Positions 16,401 through 25,157 of a stretch of DNA of 64,000 nt are shown one piece after another. The stretch comes from CAZHAX01 sp964530325 (GTDB taxonomy: Bacteria; Chloroflexota; Anaerolineae; B4-G1): positions 1 through 64,000 of the forward strand of contig CAZHAX010000010.1 in NCBI GenBank assembly GCA_964530325.1. The letters run 5' to 3'. Position 1 is the stretch's first letter. Each line of letters starts with the position of its first letter. The notes below the pieces were generated by a model that saw only the letters and a list, made by a program, of their open reading frames with translations, was not told the DNA's origin and made no database searches. The position numbers and the translations under genes were made by a program.

Positions 16401-18080
16401 ATGGTCAAGCCGCGTACGCTGAGGGGGCTTCTGCCCGTTCTGCTGGCCTCCGGACTGCTTGCCGCCGTGGCAACCGCCACGGCGGTCGCCCGGACAGAGT
16501 CCGGTAGGCCGAGTACCCCGCAGGCCGGGTGGACCGACTTCGAGGCGTGGGATTTCGACGTCGCCGGTGATCTGCTGGAGTGGACGCTGGAAGACCAGAG
16601 CGGTGACGATGGGGGAGAGTACCTGTGGGGCGAGGAGACCTACACCTATACGACCGGCAGCTACAGCGTGTGGCCTGTTGGGAGTGCCTTGGCGGCCGGA
16701 GAGAGTGTAACCTACCCACAGCATCTGGACACGTGGATGATCTACTCGTTCACTGTTCCTGTGACGAACACCTGGGGAACGCGGTTGGTCTTCGACTGGT
16801 GGCTCGACTGTGCACCCGGAGATTCGCTCCAGGTGTTGACTTCGAGTGATGGTCTATCCTATACCGTCGTCATGACAATGAGTGAGCAGCTGGGTCAGTG
16901 GCACTTCGATGAGACGGCGGCAGTGAGTCCGCCGGCGTACAGTGGTGACTACTACGTCGCCCTCCGTTTCCAGAGCGACGGCGACGACGAGTCCGGCCGA
17001 GGGGCCTTCGTCGACCAGGTACGGCTCCAGTACACCGGCGGGCATCTCATGATTCTGCCGACCATACTCAGAAGCTGGCCGCCGCCCGTACACCTTATCG
17101 ATATAGACAACATGGACCTGGACGACGACTACACGGTAACCTGGGAGTACACCTACACCGACTACCCGGTGATCACCTACACGCTGGAGGAGGCGAACAA
17201 CCCTGACTTCTATCACTCAACCGTTCGCTACACCGGTACGAACACACAGGTCGCCCTAACCGATCAGGAATGGCTTGGTGGATACTACTATCGAGTGCGA
17301 GGCCAGGGCGACTGGGGCTATACCCGGTGGAGCAATATCGAAGGGGCCTACCTGCCCCTTCACGACGACTTCGAGAACCCCGGCACTGACTGGCAGGTCC
17401 GCCGAACCACGTCGCCTGACCTGGGCCTGCTGCCGTCTTGGTTCGAGGATGGCATGTATGTTACGGAGGTTAACGACAAGTACGACACCGGTGTATTCTC
17501 GCCGATGTACGATGCTCCCCCGCCGCCCTACTCGATCCGAATGCGAGCGAAGATCCGTACGTTCGCCAACGAGACGACATTCGGGATGATATGGGGTTCG
17601 CCCCGAGGCGGAGACCCGTGTCCGAATGATCGGCACAATGGCGGCGACCCGGACGGTTGCCTTTTCCACTACTACCGCCTCAACGTGGTGTGGGGTGGCT
17701 TCCTGAAAGCCCAGATCAAGCGCATAGACTACCACGAGCCGGAGAAGGCGAAAGGAAGGGGTGTGGAGCTGCTCGACTACGTGTCGCTCGAGCCGTTCAC
17801 CGTACACAACGACTGGAATGAGTGGGAGATCCGCGTGTACGACACCCGCTTTGATCTGCTGGTAAACGGCTATCTGATCGCGCATATCTACGACACGACC
17901 TACCTCGATGATCCGCTCTTCGGCATCTTCAGCTCCAACTACGAGTACAACAACGCCTCCTTCTACTATGACTACTTCTACGTCGAGCCGCTGCCCGGCG
18001 GCGGGGAGCGCTTCGGCGATCTGGGTGAGCTGTTCCCGATCCTACTGGAGCCGGCGGACCCGCCTCCCTACGACATGTAG
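16401..18080 (+). CDS. Secreted multi-domain protein sharing the lectin-like C-terminal domain of its neighbour
   Basis: 559 residues, ATG at 16401 preceded by a weak AGG. Signal peptide residues 1-35 (LLPVLLASGLLAAVATATAVA). The N-terminal domain to about residue 215 is acidic and aromatic-rich, resembling jelly-roll choice-of-anchor modules. MILPTILRSW then mirrors the FLPLMMRSY spacer of the preceding protein. A fibronectin-III-like stretch (about 230-315) is followed by the shared C-terminal domain (DDFENPGTDW, Cys pair around the DRHNGGDPDG region, HYYRLNVVW, WNEWEIRVYD). It ends in a Pro-rich acidic tail (LFPILLEPADPPPYDM). Probably extracellular; function unknown. Confidence 0.65.
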   Translation: MVKPRTLRGLLPVLLASGLLAAVATATAVARTESGRPSTPQAGWTDFEAWDFDVAGDLLEWTLEDQSGDDGGEYLWGEETYTYTTGSYSVWPVGSALAAGESVTYPQHLDTWMIYSFTVPVTNTWGTRLVFDWWLDCAPGDSLQVLTSSDGLSYTVVMTMSEQLGQWHFDETAAVSPPAYSGDYYVALRFQSDGDDESGRGAFVDQVRLQYTGGHLMILPTILRSWPPPVHLIDIDNMDLDDDYTVTWEYTYTDYPVITYTLEEANNPDFYHSTVRYTGTNTQVALTDQEWLGGYYYRVRGQGDWGYTRWSNIEGAYLPLHDDFENPGTDWQVRRTTSPDLGLLPSWFEDGMYVTEVNDKYDTGVFSPMYDAPPPPYSIRMRAKIRTFANETTFGMIWGSPRGGDPCPNDRHNGGDPDGCLFHYYRLNVVWGGFLKAQIKRIDYHEPEKAKGRGVELLDYVSLEPFTVHNDWNEWEIRVYDTRFDLLVNGYLIAHIYDTTYLDDPLFGIFSSNYEYNNASFYYDYFYVEPLPGGGERFGDLGELFPILLEPADPPPYDM

Positions 18081-18123
18081 TGGTGCGTTCTCTGGCTGGA
18101 TGCCCGGCAGATGAGCAACATCC

Positions 18124-18153
18124 CGGGGGAGGAGCTCGCGAGCTCCTCCCCCG
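18124..18153. terminator. Perfect 15-bp hairpin terminator
   Basis: Arms 18124-18138 and 18139-18153 are exact reverse complements with no spacer bases. The outermost pairs are C-G followed by five G-C pairs, and TTGTCTTA follows on the plus strand. It lies 44 bp past the stop of the second secreted protein and closes that transcription unit. Confidence 0.75.
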
Positions 18154-18190
18154 TTGTCTTAGGTTGTGAGAGCTTGGGAGAACCCGCATT

Positions 18191-19219
18191 GTGACGAAGG
18201 CTGGGGTTCTGAGGCCCATTTCCCACTGTGATGCCTCCTCATTCGACACCCTCGCCGGCGAGTGGAACGGCCTCCTTCACCGCTCTGCCGCAGACACGCT
18301 TTTCCTCACCGTCGAGTACCAGCAGGCCTGGTGGCAGCACCTAGGGCGCGGCGAGCTGGCACTGGTCGCGATACGCGACGGGGCGGAGCTGGTGGGTATT
18401 GTACCCCTATTCGCCGCGGACGATGACGGCGGGAGCAGGGCATTGGCGACGATCGGTTGCGTCGAAGTGTCCGACTATCTCGACCTGATCGCGGCGCGGG
18501 GCCGCGAGAGGGAGGTCTTGGCGGCGCTGCTTGATTTCCTCTCCGGCGAAGACGCGCCTCGATGGGACTATCTCGATCTATGCAATATCCCGGAGGGCTC
18601 CCCAACGTTGTCCCTGCTCCCACAGATGGCGGAGGAGCGGGGTTGGAGCGTCTCCGTCGGCCTTGACGCGGTCTGTCCCCTCGTCCGGCTGCCCTCCACG
18701 TGGGAGGAGTACCTGGCCAGCCTGGCGGGCAAGGAGCGTCGCGAGATCCGGCGTAAGCTCGGCCGGGCAGAAGGGGAGTTCGAGGCCAGCTGGTACATCG
18801 TTGGCCCGGAGCGTGACCTCGATGCGGAGGTGAGCGATTTCCTCCGCCTGATGGCTGCCAGCTCGCCGGAGAAGGACGCGTTCCTGACCGAGCGGATGCG
18901 ATCTTTCTTCCGGGCCCTGGCTGCTGCAGCGCAGGTGCAGGGATGGCTGCAGCTGGCGTTTCTCGAAGCTGCGGGCGAGAAGGTGGCGGCCTACCTCAAC
19001 CTGGTCTACAACAACCGGGTGCTGGTCTACAATTCGGGGCTGGATTGGCAGCGCTTTCCCCATCTCAGTGCCGGTCACGTCCTCATCGCCTACTGCATTC
19101 GACGGGCGATCGAGGAAGGCCGCGAGGCATTCGACTTCCTGCGCGGCGGTGAGCGCTACAAGTACCAGTTCGGCGGTCAGGATAGCGAGGTTCGGCGCCT
19201 CGTGATCCGGCGCAGCTAG
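18191..19219 (+). CDS. GNAT-fold acyltransferase, BioF2/FemAB-like (Acetyltransf_6)
   Basis: 342 residues, GTG start. The layout matches the BioF2-like/FemAB group: an N-terminal half around FLTVEYQQAWWQHLGRGEL and VGIVPLF, a central RREIRRKLGRAE helix, and a C-terminal GNAT half with AAYLNLVYNNRVLVYNSG, LSAGHVLIAYCIRRAIEEG and the diagnostic FDFLRGGERYKYQFGG. Relatives use acyl-CoA or aminoacyl-tRNA donors to modify cell-wall or exopolysaccharide amines, and often lie near glycan operons, as here. Donor and acceptor cannot be read from sequence. It follows a terminator, but I found no clear promoter in the 37-bp gap. Confidence 0.75.
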   Translation: MTKAGVLRPISHCDASSFDTLAGEWNGLLHRSAADTLFLTVEYQQAWWQHLGRGELALVAIRDGAELVGIVPLFAADDDGGSRALATIGCVEVSDYLDLIAARGREREVLAALLDFLSGEDAPRWDYLDLCNIPEGSPTLSLLPQMAEERGWSVSVGLDAVCPLVRLPSTWEEYLASLAGKERREIRRKLGRAEGEFEASWYIVGPERDLDAEVSDFLRLMAASSPEKDAFLTERMRSFFRALAAAAQVQGWLQLAFLEAAGEKVAAYLNLVYNNRVLVYNSGLDWQRFPHLSAGHVLIAYCIRRAIEEGREAFDFLRGGERYKYQFGGQDSEVRRLVIRRS

Positions 19220-19246
19220 GGCCGCCGTGCAGCAGCGGCAGGCCCA

Positions 19247-19852
19247 CTACCAGCTGGGCAGCACTTCCAGCCCGTTCGCCACCAGCAGCAGCACGAAGTT
19301 GTCGGCGGCGATCTTGAAGTTGGCCGTTGCACCCCAGGCCTGCAGAACGGCGCCCGCTCGGAGCAACCCCCTGCGGACTGGCTCGTCCGTCTCGCAGGAC
19401 GCGTTGATGCTGTCCAGTGCCTCGCCCCAGAGCCTGACGCTATCGCTGAGCGGCGTGTGAACGGAAGCCGAGGCCTCAGGCGGTGGGGTAATCGCCTGGA
19501 GCTGGCTGAGCAGATCGTCCATCAACTCTGCGTCGGCGGCCAGCGTAGGATGGGGGCTCAGACCCTCGCCGCAGAGAGCGGACTCGTCCTCCTGCGATGC
19601 CTGGACGATAGCCCCGTCGCGCTCGGCCGCCGCCAGGCCTGCCTCGACTATCGGCGCGACCTGCTCCGCGTAGGTGGCCAGTGCCTCCAGGTCGCCGGAC
19701 GATGTCGGCGGCGCCAGCGTAGGAACAGGTGTCGCCGTTGGAGCGGGCGTCGGCGTCGGAGCTGTCGTGGCAGTGGGGGGCGGTGCCCCGCGGCAGGCCA
19801 GGCCGGTGAGTACTGCCGTGAACGCGGCTACTGCGATTCCACTGCGTCTCAT
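19247..19852 (-). CDS. Putative lipoprotein with Thr/Pro-rich linker
   Basis: 201 residues; the start at 19852 is set by GAGGAGG eight bases upstream. The N-terminus has two arginines, a hydrophobic core and LTGLACRG, a lipobox-like site although the residue at -3 is Gly rather than Leu. A Thr/Pro/Ala linker (about residues 25-48) spaces an alpha-helical soluble domain rich in Ala, Glu and Leu with two further cysteines. No known family recognised. It converges on the acyltransferase gene, only 27 bp from its stop. A TATGAT at about 19936 could be its -10, but the matching -35 is poor. Confidence 0.6.
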   Translation of the reverse strand: MRRSGIAVAAFTAVLTGLACRGAPPPTATTAPTPTPAPTATPVPTLAPPTSSGDLEALATYAEQVAPIVEAGLAAAERDGAIVQASQEDESALCGEGLSPHPTLAADAELMDDLLSQLQAITPPPEASASVHTPLSDSVRLWGEALDSINASCETDEPVRRGLLRAGAVLQAWGATANFKIAADNFVLLLVANGLEVLPSW

Positions 19853-20001
19853 GGATTCTGCCTCCTCTCCGGTGGTGTGGAGCAAACGAAGCCCGTTTGG
19901 GCATCGCTGTTGGCACCAGAGCAATCATAGCAGGCTGTCCGCCCGGCGAGAAGGCCGGCGGGGCTGGCGTCTTGTGCTGGAGCGGGCTGCAGGCGGCGGC
20001 G

Positions 20002-20030
20002 TTGACAAGGGCACAGGAAACTGGTATAAT
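20002..20030 (+). promoter_or_regulatory. Sigma70-type promoter of the fur-feo operon
   Basis: TTGACA (20002-20007), 17-bp spacer, TATAAT (20025-20030): full consensus at both hexamers. It is the strongest promoter in the window and is immediately followed by a Fur-box-like palindrome covering the predicted start point. Confidence 0.85.
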
Positions 20031-20031
20031 C

Positions 20032-20050
20032 GCAATTGAGAATCAGTTGC
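20032..20050. promoter_or_regulatory. Fur-box-like operator
   Basis: GCAATTGA-GAA-TCAGTTGC, an imperfect inverted repeat (7 of 8 positions paired). It matches the TTGAGAATCA core of enterobacterial-type Fur boxes. It begins one base after the -10 hexamer, so bound regulator would block initiation. It lies 14 bp upstream of the fur start, suggesting Fe-Fur autorepression together with feoAB. Confidence 0.7.
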
Positions 20051-20063
20051 AGTTAGGAGTCAA

Positions 20064-20513
20064 ATGGACACAGCAACCGGGTTGGAGGAAGCCTACCGGG
20101 CCACCGGGCGCAGGGTGACGCGCCAGCGGCGGATTGTGCTGAGAGCGCTCGAAGAGAGCGATGGCCACCTGGACGCGGAAGCGCTCCACGACCGGGCCAG
20201 GGTGCACGATCCAGATGTCAGCCTGGCCACCGTCTACCGTACGCTGGCCGTCCTGAAGGAGATGGGCCTTGTCGAGGAGCATCGCCTGGGCGAGGAGCAT
20301 TCTCACTATGAGCCTGTGCGGGATGAGCCTCACTACCATTTCACCTGCCGGCACTGCGGGCGAGTGATCGAGTTCGAGACGCCGCTGGTGGAGCGGATTC
20401 GGAAGGAACTGAGCGACAAGAAGGGAGTGAGCGTGCTGGCAGCGCATCTGCACGTCAGCGGCTACTGCTCCGATTGCCGCGGTGCTGAGGAGGCTGTCGA
20501 CGATGAGGCGTAG
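20064..20513 (+). CDS. fur: Fur-family ferric uptake regulator
   Basis: 149 residues, ATG with AGGAG five bases upstream. N-terminal winged helix (VTRQRRIVLRALEE, then SLATVYRTLAVLKEMGLV). The metal-binding C-terminal half has HYHF with H90 and H92, and two CxxC pairs (C95/C98 and C135/C138), the structural zinc site of canonical Fur. Family alternatives are Zur or PerR. Being first in an operon with feoA and feoB behind a Fur-box-like operator makes iron the likely effector. Expected to repress its own operon when iron is replete. It overlaps feoA by 11 bp. Confidence 0.88.
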   Translation: MDTATGLEEAYRATGRRVTRQRRIVLRALEESDGHLDAEALHDRARVHDPDVSLATVYRTLAVLKEMGLVEEHRLGEEHSHYEPVRDEPHYHFTCRHCGRVIEFETPLVERIRKELSDKKGVSVLAAHLHVSGYCSDCRGAEEAVDDEA

Positions 20514-20790
20514 AAGGGGATGGCGGCAGCACCGCATAGTGCCCACGTCGGAAGGCGACGTTGTGCCTCTGAGCGAGCTGGCTCCAGGCGAGGCGGGGGT
20601 GGTGGTCGACCTGGGAGGGGGTAGCTGGGTGCTGGGCCGCATGACCTCGCTGGGCTTCACGCCCGGGGCAGGGGTCAGGGTGGTACAGAATCGGGGTCAC
20701 GGCCCGCTGATTGCCTGCGTCCGCGATATCCGCGTGGCTCTGGGCCGCCACCAGGCGGGCCACGTCATCGTGCGGAGGACTGCAGAGTGA
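20503..20790 (+). CDS. feoA: FeoA-domain ferrous iron transport accessory protein
   Basis: 95 residues from the ATG at 20503, selected because GAGGAGG lies nine bases upstream; a GTG at 20482 has no such site. An SH3-like FeoA domain fills most of it: VPLSELAPGEAGVVVDL, then MTSLGFTPGAGVRVVQNRG, and a final strand RVALGRHQAGHVIVRR. A basic extension of about 15 residues (MRRRRGWRQHR) precedes the domain. FeoA is thought to modulate the FeoB GTPase at the inner membrane face. It overlaps fur upstream and feoB downstream (GTGA). Confidence 0.9.
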   Translation: MRRRRGWRQHRIVPTSEGDVVPLSELAPGEAGVVVDLGGGSWVLGRMTSLGFTPGAGVRVVQNRGHGPLIACVRDIRVALGRHQAGHVIVRRTAE

Positions 20791-22829
20791 TTGCAAAGGA
20801 AGCGAACGTCGAGAAGGCCTGCACGGCAGAGCTGGAAGTCGAGCGGGCCGATGTGCTGGTCGCACTGGCCGGCCAGCCGAACGTGGGCAAGTCCACTGTG
20901 TTCAATGCCCTGACTGGGCTGGACCAGCACGTCGGCAACTGGCCGGGCAAGACCGTAGAGTGCATGGAGGGCTCTCTGGAGTGCAACGGATCCACCTACT
21001 GCGTTGTCGACCTGCCGGGCACGTATAGCCTGACGGCCAACTCCGCCGAGGAGGTCGTCGCCCGTGAGTTCATCATCCGTGAGAGGCCGGACGTCGTCGT
21101 CGCCCTTGTCGACGCGGCGACGCTGGAACGAAGCCTCTATCTTGTGGCCGAGCTGCTCGCGCTGCCGGCGAAGGTGATCGTCGCTCTGAACATGATGGAC
21201 GTGGCCGAGGGGGAAGGGCTGCACATTGAGCCGCATGTGCTCGAAGCCGCGCTGGGCGTGCCCGTCGTGCCGATGGTGGCCACCAAGAAGGGCGGGGTCC
21301 AGGCGCTCGTGGAGACGATCGACCGGGTGGCGCAGGGCCAGACGGCAGTCAATCCAAAGCCTCCGCGCATCCGCGAGGATCACCTGCAGGTAATGGGTGA
21401 GATTGAAGGGCTGATCGCAGGTTACGTCCCTGCACCCTACCCAGAGGACTGGATCGCTCTAAAGCTCCTCGAGGGCGACGGCGAGATCTCGCGATTGATG
21501 GAGCAGCAGATGCCAGCGGAGCGCTGGGACGCTGTGCACGCCGTTCTCCGTGAGCACGACGACGCGCTCGTCGCAGTGGCCAGCGGGCGCTATGAGTGGA
21601 TCGGTCGCATGATGCGCGCCGCTGTGACGCGCCCCAAGCCTGGGCGGATTGGCCGTACTGAGCGGCTGGATCGGTGGGCCACGCACCCGTTCTGGGGCCT
21701 GGCGATCCTGGGAGGCGTGCTGGCTCTGGTCTTCACGCTCACCTATTCGGTGGGAGTGCCGCTGCAGGAAGCGCTCGATACGTACGTGCTTGGAGCACTG
21801 GCGAAGGCGGCCGGGCTGATGCTGGCTGGCGCTCCGGCGTGGGTCTCCGGCCTGGTTGTCGATGGTGTGATCGGCGGGGTTGGATTCGTCCTTACCTTCG
21901 TGCCGGTCCTGGCCATATTCTTCGCCGCCCTGGCGGTCCTAGAGGACGTGGGCTATATGGCGCGGGCGGCCTACGTGATGGATGGCTTCATGCACGTAAT
22001 TGGGCTGCACGGCAAGTCCTTCCTGCCTCTGTTCCTGGGCTTCGGCTGTAACGTGCCCGCTGTTCTCGGAGCGCGGGTCATCGAATCACGGCGGGCACGA
22101 CTGCTGACGATACTGCTCGCGCCGCTGGTCCCCTGCACCGCCCGCATGGCTGTGGTGGCCTTCCTGGCCCCGGCCTTCTTTGGCTCCTACGCCGCGATCG
22201 TCTCTTGGGGCTTGCTGCTGCTGACGCTGGTGCTGCTGGCGGTCTCCGGTCTGCTCATCAACACGCTCGTGCTGAAGGGGAAACGCTCCGCGTTTATCAT
22301 GGAGTTGCCTCTCTACCACGCGCCGAACGGGCGCAACATCCTGCTCTCGGTGTGGCATCGCTGCGTGGAGTTCGTCAAGAAGGCGGGTGCGGTCATCCTG
22401 CCGGTTTCGCTTGGCGTGTGGGCACTGTCGGTGCTGCCTCATGGGGATGTGGAGACAAGCTACCTGGCGACGGCAGGCCGGTGGATAGAGCCGCTGGGCG
22501 GCCTGATAGGCTTCGATTGGCGGCTCATAGTGGCGCTGATCACCAGCTTCGTGGCCAGTGAGAATTCGCTTGCTTCGCTGGGAGTTCTTCTGGGGGTGGA
22601 GCCGGGTCAGGGTCTGAGGAACGCCTTGGCAGCACACTACTCAGCTCCCGCCGGCCTGGCGTTCATGGCCGTGCAGATGCTCTTTGTGCCGTGCGTAGGC
22701 ACCGTCGCCGCAGTCAAGCAGGAGAGTCGCTCGTGGGGCTGGACGCTGTTCAGTGTTCTTCACCTGCTCGTGCTTTCGCTGCTCGCGGGAGCGGTGCTGT
22801 ACTGGCTGGCCAGACTGGGGGGACTCTAG
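20787..22829 (+). CDS. feoB: FeoB ferrous iron transporter
   Basis: 680 residues, GTG start overlapping the feoA stop. The N-terminal G domain shows GQPNVGKS (29-36, P-loop), DLPGTYSL (G3) and NMMD (G4), followed by the helical GDI-like region. The membrane domain (from about residue 300) has two Gate repeats with the conserved GCNVPAVLGARVIESRRARLL around the first, and the second near SLASLGVLLG. Length is typical for a FeoB without extra domains. It imports Fe(II) across the cytoplasmic membrane. The stop shares a base with the next start. Confidence 0.93.
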   Translation: MIAKEANVEKACTAELEVERADVLVALAGQPNVGKSTVFNALTGLDQHVGNWPGKTVECMEGSLECNGSTYCVVDLPGTYSLTANSAEEVVAREFIIRERPDVVVALVDAATLERSLYLVAELLALPAKVIVALNMMDVAEGEGLHIEPHVLEAALGVPVVPMVATKKGGVQALVETIDRVAQGQTAVNPKPPRIREDHLQVMGEIEGLIAGYVPAPYPEDWIALKLLEGDGEISRLMEQQMPAERWDAVHAVLREHDDALVAVASGRYEWIGRMMRAAVTRPKPGRIGRTERLDRWATHPFWGLAILGGVLALVFTLTYSVGVPLQEALDTYVLGALAKAAGLMLAGAPAWVSGLVVDGVIGGVGFVLTFVPVLAIFFAALAVLEDVGYMARAAYVMDGFMHVIGLHGKSFLPLFLGFGCNVPAVLGARVIESRRARLLTILLAPLVPCTARMAVVAFLAPAFFGSYAAIVSWGLLLLTLVLLAVSGLLINTLVLKGKRSAFIMELPLYHAPNGRNILLSVWHRCVEFVKKAGAVILPVSLGVWALSVLPHGDVETSYLATAGRWIEPLGGLIGFDWRLIVALITSFVASENSLASLGVLLGVEPGQGLRNALAAHYSAPAGLAFMAVQMLFVPCVGTVAAVKQESRSWGWTLFSVLHLLVLSLLAGAVLYWLARLGGL

Positions 22830-24046
22830 TGTCGAAAGCTGAGAAGTACCTGCTGGCCGCGTTGGGGGCCCTCGTCGTGTTGGCGGTCGGGGTGATCGTC
22901 TTCGGACAGCAGCTTCTTCCTTCCGGCTCCGAGGCGCCGCAAGATCTCGAGCCCGGCGATATCGAGACCATGGCCGCCCGGGTGATAGATGTGGTGGAAG
23001 AAGGAACGATCGATGCCGGCCCGGGCATCTCTCATCCCTACCAGATACTGCTCCTCCTCGTAGAGGAAGGATCCCTCGCCGGACAGGAGATAGAAGTCTC
23101 AGAGGGCACGGTCAATGTGATCAACCAGGAGCGTCTCTTCCGGCGGAACGATCGGGTCTACCTGGAGCGGGTTGTGGGCCTGGAGTGGGACAGGTACTAC
23201 ATCTCGGACTTCATACGGACCGGTCCTATCGTCGCCATCGCGCTGCTATTCGTTCTGCTGGTGGCGCTCGTCGGCCGGGGCCGGGGCTTGAGGTCCCTGG
23301 CGGGCACGGTTATGAGCATGGGAGTGCTCTTCCTCTTCGTTCTGCCAACGATCGAGTCTGGCCATCTGCCGCTCTTGCCCGGTGTGTCCTGCGGCCCCGT
23401 CGCCGCCAGTGTGCTGGGCTCGACCCTCGTATTGGGGGCCACCACGTATCTGATCTACGGGTGGAGTGGCAAGGCCCACGCTGCCGTCTTCGGCATGATC
23501 GTGTGTCTCGTCCTGACAGCGGCCCTGGCGTCCCAGTTCATCGGCCTGAGCAGGCTGAGCGGCCTGACGAGCGATGAGAGCTTCGCCCTGGCGTACGAGC
23601 TGGGCGAAGAGATGGACTTCCGCGGTCTGGTGCTGGCAGGCATGATCATTGGGGCGCTCGGCGTACTGGACGATGCGTGCGTCGGCCAAGCGTCGACCGT
23701 CTTTGAGCTGGCCAACGCCAACCGCGACCTGGGTTGGGCGGAGCTGTTCAGGCGTGGACTGAACGTCGGGCGTGATCACATAGCGGCGTTGGTCAACACA
23801 CTCCTCCTGGCCTACGTTGGGGCGTCGCTGCCGCTCATAGTCATGTTCACGATCTACTCAGAGCCATTGTGGCGCCGGCTCAACCGCGAGCCGATTGCCG
23901 AGGAGATCGTGCGGACGCTCGTGGGAAGCATCGGCCTGGTGCTGGCGGTGCCGATCACCAGCGTGATCGCTGCCCTGATGGCCCGCCGAGCTTTAGAGCG
24001 GGATGCGCAAGCGCGGGCGGCGGGCGACGTCCCCGGAGGTCTGTAG
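22829..24046 (+). CDS. YibE/F-like membrane protein inserted in the feo operon
   Basis: 405 residues, GTG at 22829 overlapping the last base of the feoB stop. An N-terminal helix is followed by a soluble beta-rich domain (about 35-120), then seven or so helices. The YibE/F signature region is clear: DDACVGQASTVFELANANRD, then VNTLLLAYVGASLPL. Members are integral membrane proteins of unknown transport role. Being one base from feoB and upstream of a FeoC-like gene under the Fur-box promoter suggests a part in iron handling here; that is context inference only. Confidence 0.82.
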   Translation: MSKAEKYLLAALGALVVLAVGVIVFGQQLLPSGSEAPQDLEPGDIETMAARVIDVVEEGTIDAGPGISHPYQILLLLVEEGSLAGQEIEVSEGTVNVINQERLFRRNDRVYLERVVGLEWDRYYISDFIRTGPIVAIALLFVLLVALVGRGRGLRSLAGTVMSMGVLFLFVLPTIESGHLPLLPGVSCGPVAASVLGSTLVLGATTYLIYGWSGKAHAAVFGMIVCLVLTAALASQFIGLSRLSGLTSDESFALAYELGEEMDFRGLVLAGMIIGALGVLDDACVGQASTVFELANANRDLGWAELFRRGLNVGRDHIAALVNTLLLAYVGASLPLIVMFTIYSEPLWRRLNREPIAEEIVRTLVGSIGLVLAVPITSVIAALMARRALERDAQARAAGDVPGGL

Positions 24047-24048
24047 CA

Positions 24049-24294
24049 GTGCTGGAGCACTTGCTTGAGCTTCTCCAGGAGGGGCGCACGCGGCGCGTGG
24101 TCGACCTGGCTGGCGAGCTGGAGACGACGCCTCAGCTGGTTCAGGCGATGCTGGAGGAGCTGGAGCGAATGGGGCGCCTGGTGAAGGTCGACGGGCAATG
24201 CGCTGACCGCTGCGGCTCCTGCCCGTGGGCGCCTGGCTGCGCTGCCGGCAACCGGGGTGCAGTCTGGTCTCTCGTTGAGCACACGGATGGCTAG
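24049..24294 (+). CDS. feoC: FeoC-like winged-helix Fe-S protein
   Basis: 81 residues, GTG at 24049 with GGAGG about ten bases upstream. A small winged helix (LEHLLELLQEGRTRRVVDLA, TPQLVQAMLEELERMGRL) is followed by a cysteine cluster C51-x3-C55-x2-C58-x5-C64, as in FeoC proteins that bind a 4Fe-4S cluster. FeoC is proposed to regulate or protect FeoB. Last gene of the fur operon, 3 bp after the YibE/F stop. The symbol rests on fold, cysteines and context, since FeoC sequences diverge strongly. Confidence 0.75.
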   Translation: MLEHLLELLQEGRTRRVVDLAGELETTPQLVQAMLEELERMGRLVKVDGQCADRCGSCPWAPGCAAGNRGAVWSLVEHTDG

Positions 24295-24359
24295 CCGGCC
24301 GACATCCCAAGGCGCTGTGGTGGAGTGTGGCCGCGCCTGTCAACGTGAAGGGGAATAAG

Positions 24360-25025
24360 ATGGAGCAACTTGGCGCAGCTGGGCGAAGCCGAGCCCGGCC
24401 CACGTATCGTCATCGGTTCACTCGTCTGACAGATCTCCTGATACCCGTATACGACCGTCTCTTTCGCGTGCTGGCAGGACGAGCCCACGACCTGTTTCGA
24501 GATCGCGTCTCTGCTCTGGCCTGCCCGGCCCGCGGTGAGCGGCTGCTTGATGCCGGGTGTGGGACAGGCCTCGCGCTCCTCGGTGTCGCCGCTCGCTTCG
24601 AGGGCTGCGTCCTGCATGGTTTGGATATCTCGCCAGGCATGATCAGGGCAGCCGGCCGGGCTGCCGCCCAAGCAGGTGTACAGGTGGACCTGCGGATTGG
24701 ATCAGTAACGGGCCTGCCCTACGGGGATTGCTCTTTCGATGTCCTGGTAACGACGATCATGTTCCACCATCTTGATCTGCAGGAGAAGCGCCAGGCCGTG
24801 AGCGAGATCGCTCGAGTTCTGAAGCCCGGTGGTCGCTACGTCTCGGCCGAGTTCGGTCCCCGAGCTCGCAACGCGCTGCAGCGCCATCTGGCCAAGGGGG
24901 ACTACACGCTCTATCCGTCCCATCTGGCCGAAGCAGGCTTGGCTGTGCAGCGTGAGGAACTGAGGCCGTTTGCCTGGCGGAAGGAGGTCTTCTACCGCGT
25001 GGCGGTCAAGCTGGGTGCAGGGTAG
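24360..25025 (+). CDS. Class I SAM-dependent methyltransferase (UbiE/Methyltransf_11-like)
   Basis: 221 residues. The ATG at 24360 has AAGGGG at a good distance; a GTG 33 bp upstream is possible but lacks a site. Motif I is RLLDAGCGTGLALLGVA, the acidic end of strand 2 is LHGLDISPGMI, motif II/III lies around GSVTGLPYGDCSFDVLVTTIMF, and the post-motif is EIARVLKPGGRYV. The C-terminal part is basic and lacks a recognisable substrate domain. Substrate unknown; small lipid or quinone-type acceptors are usual for this layout. Confidence 0.8.
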   Translation: MEQLGAAGRSRARPTYRHRFTRLTDLLIPVYDRLFRVLAGRAHDLFRDRVSALACPARGERLLDAGCGTGLALLGVAARFEGCVLHGLDISPGMIRAAGRAAAQAGVQVDLRIGSVTGLPYGDCSFDVLVTTIMFHHLDLQEKRQAVSEIARVLKPGGRYVSAEFGPRARNALQRHLAKGDYTLYPSHLAEAGLAVQREELRPFAWRKEVFYRVAVKLGAG

Positions 25026-25157
25026 GGCCTGCGGCAGGGAGTGCGTCGCATCTCTCCATAGACAGCGGTAGCTCTTCGGCGGCGAAGGCCGCCTGGGATG
25101 TGCCCGGCAGACCACACTGCCCTGGGCAACTGAGTGCAAAGCACAGAGGTGAGGGAA

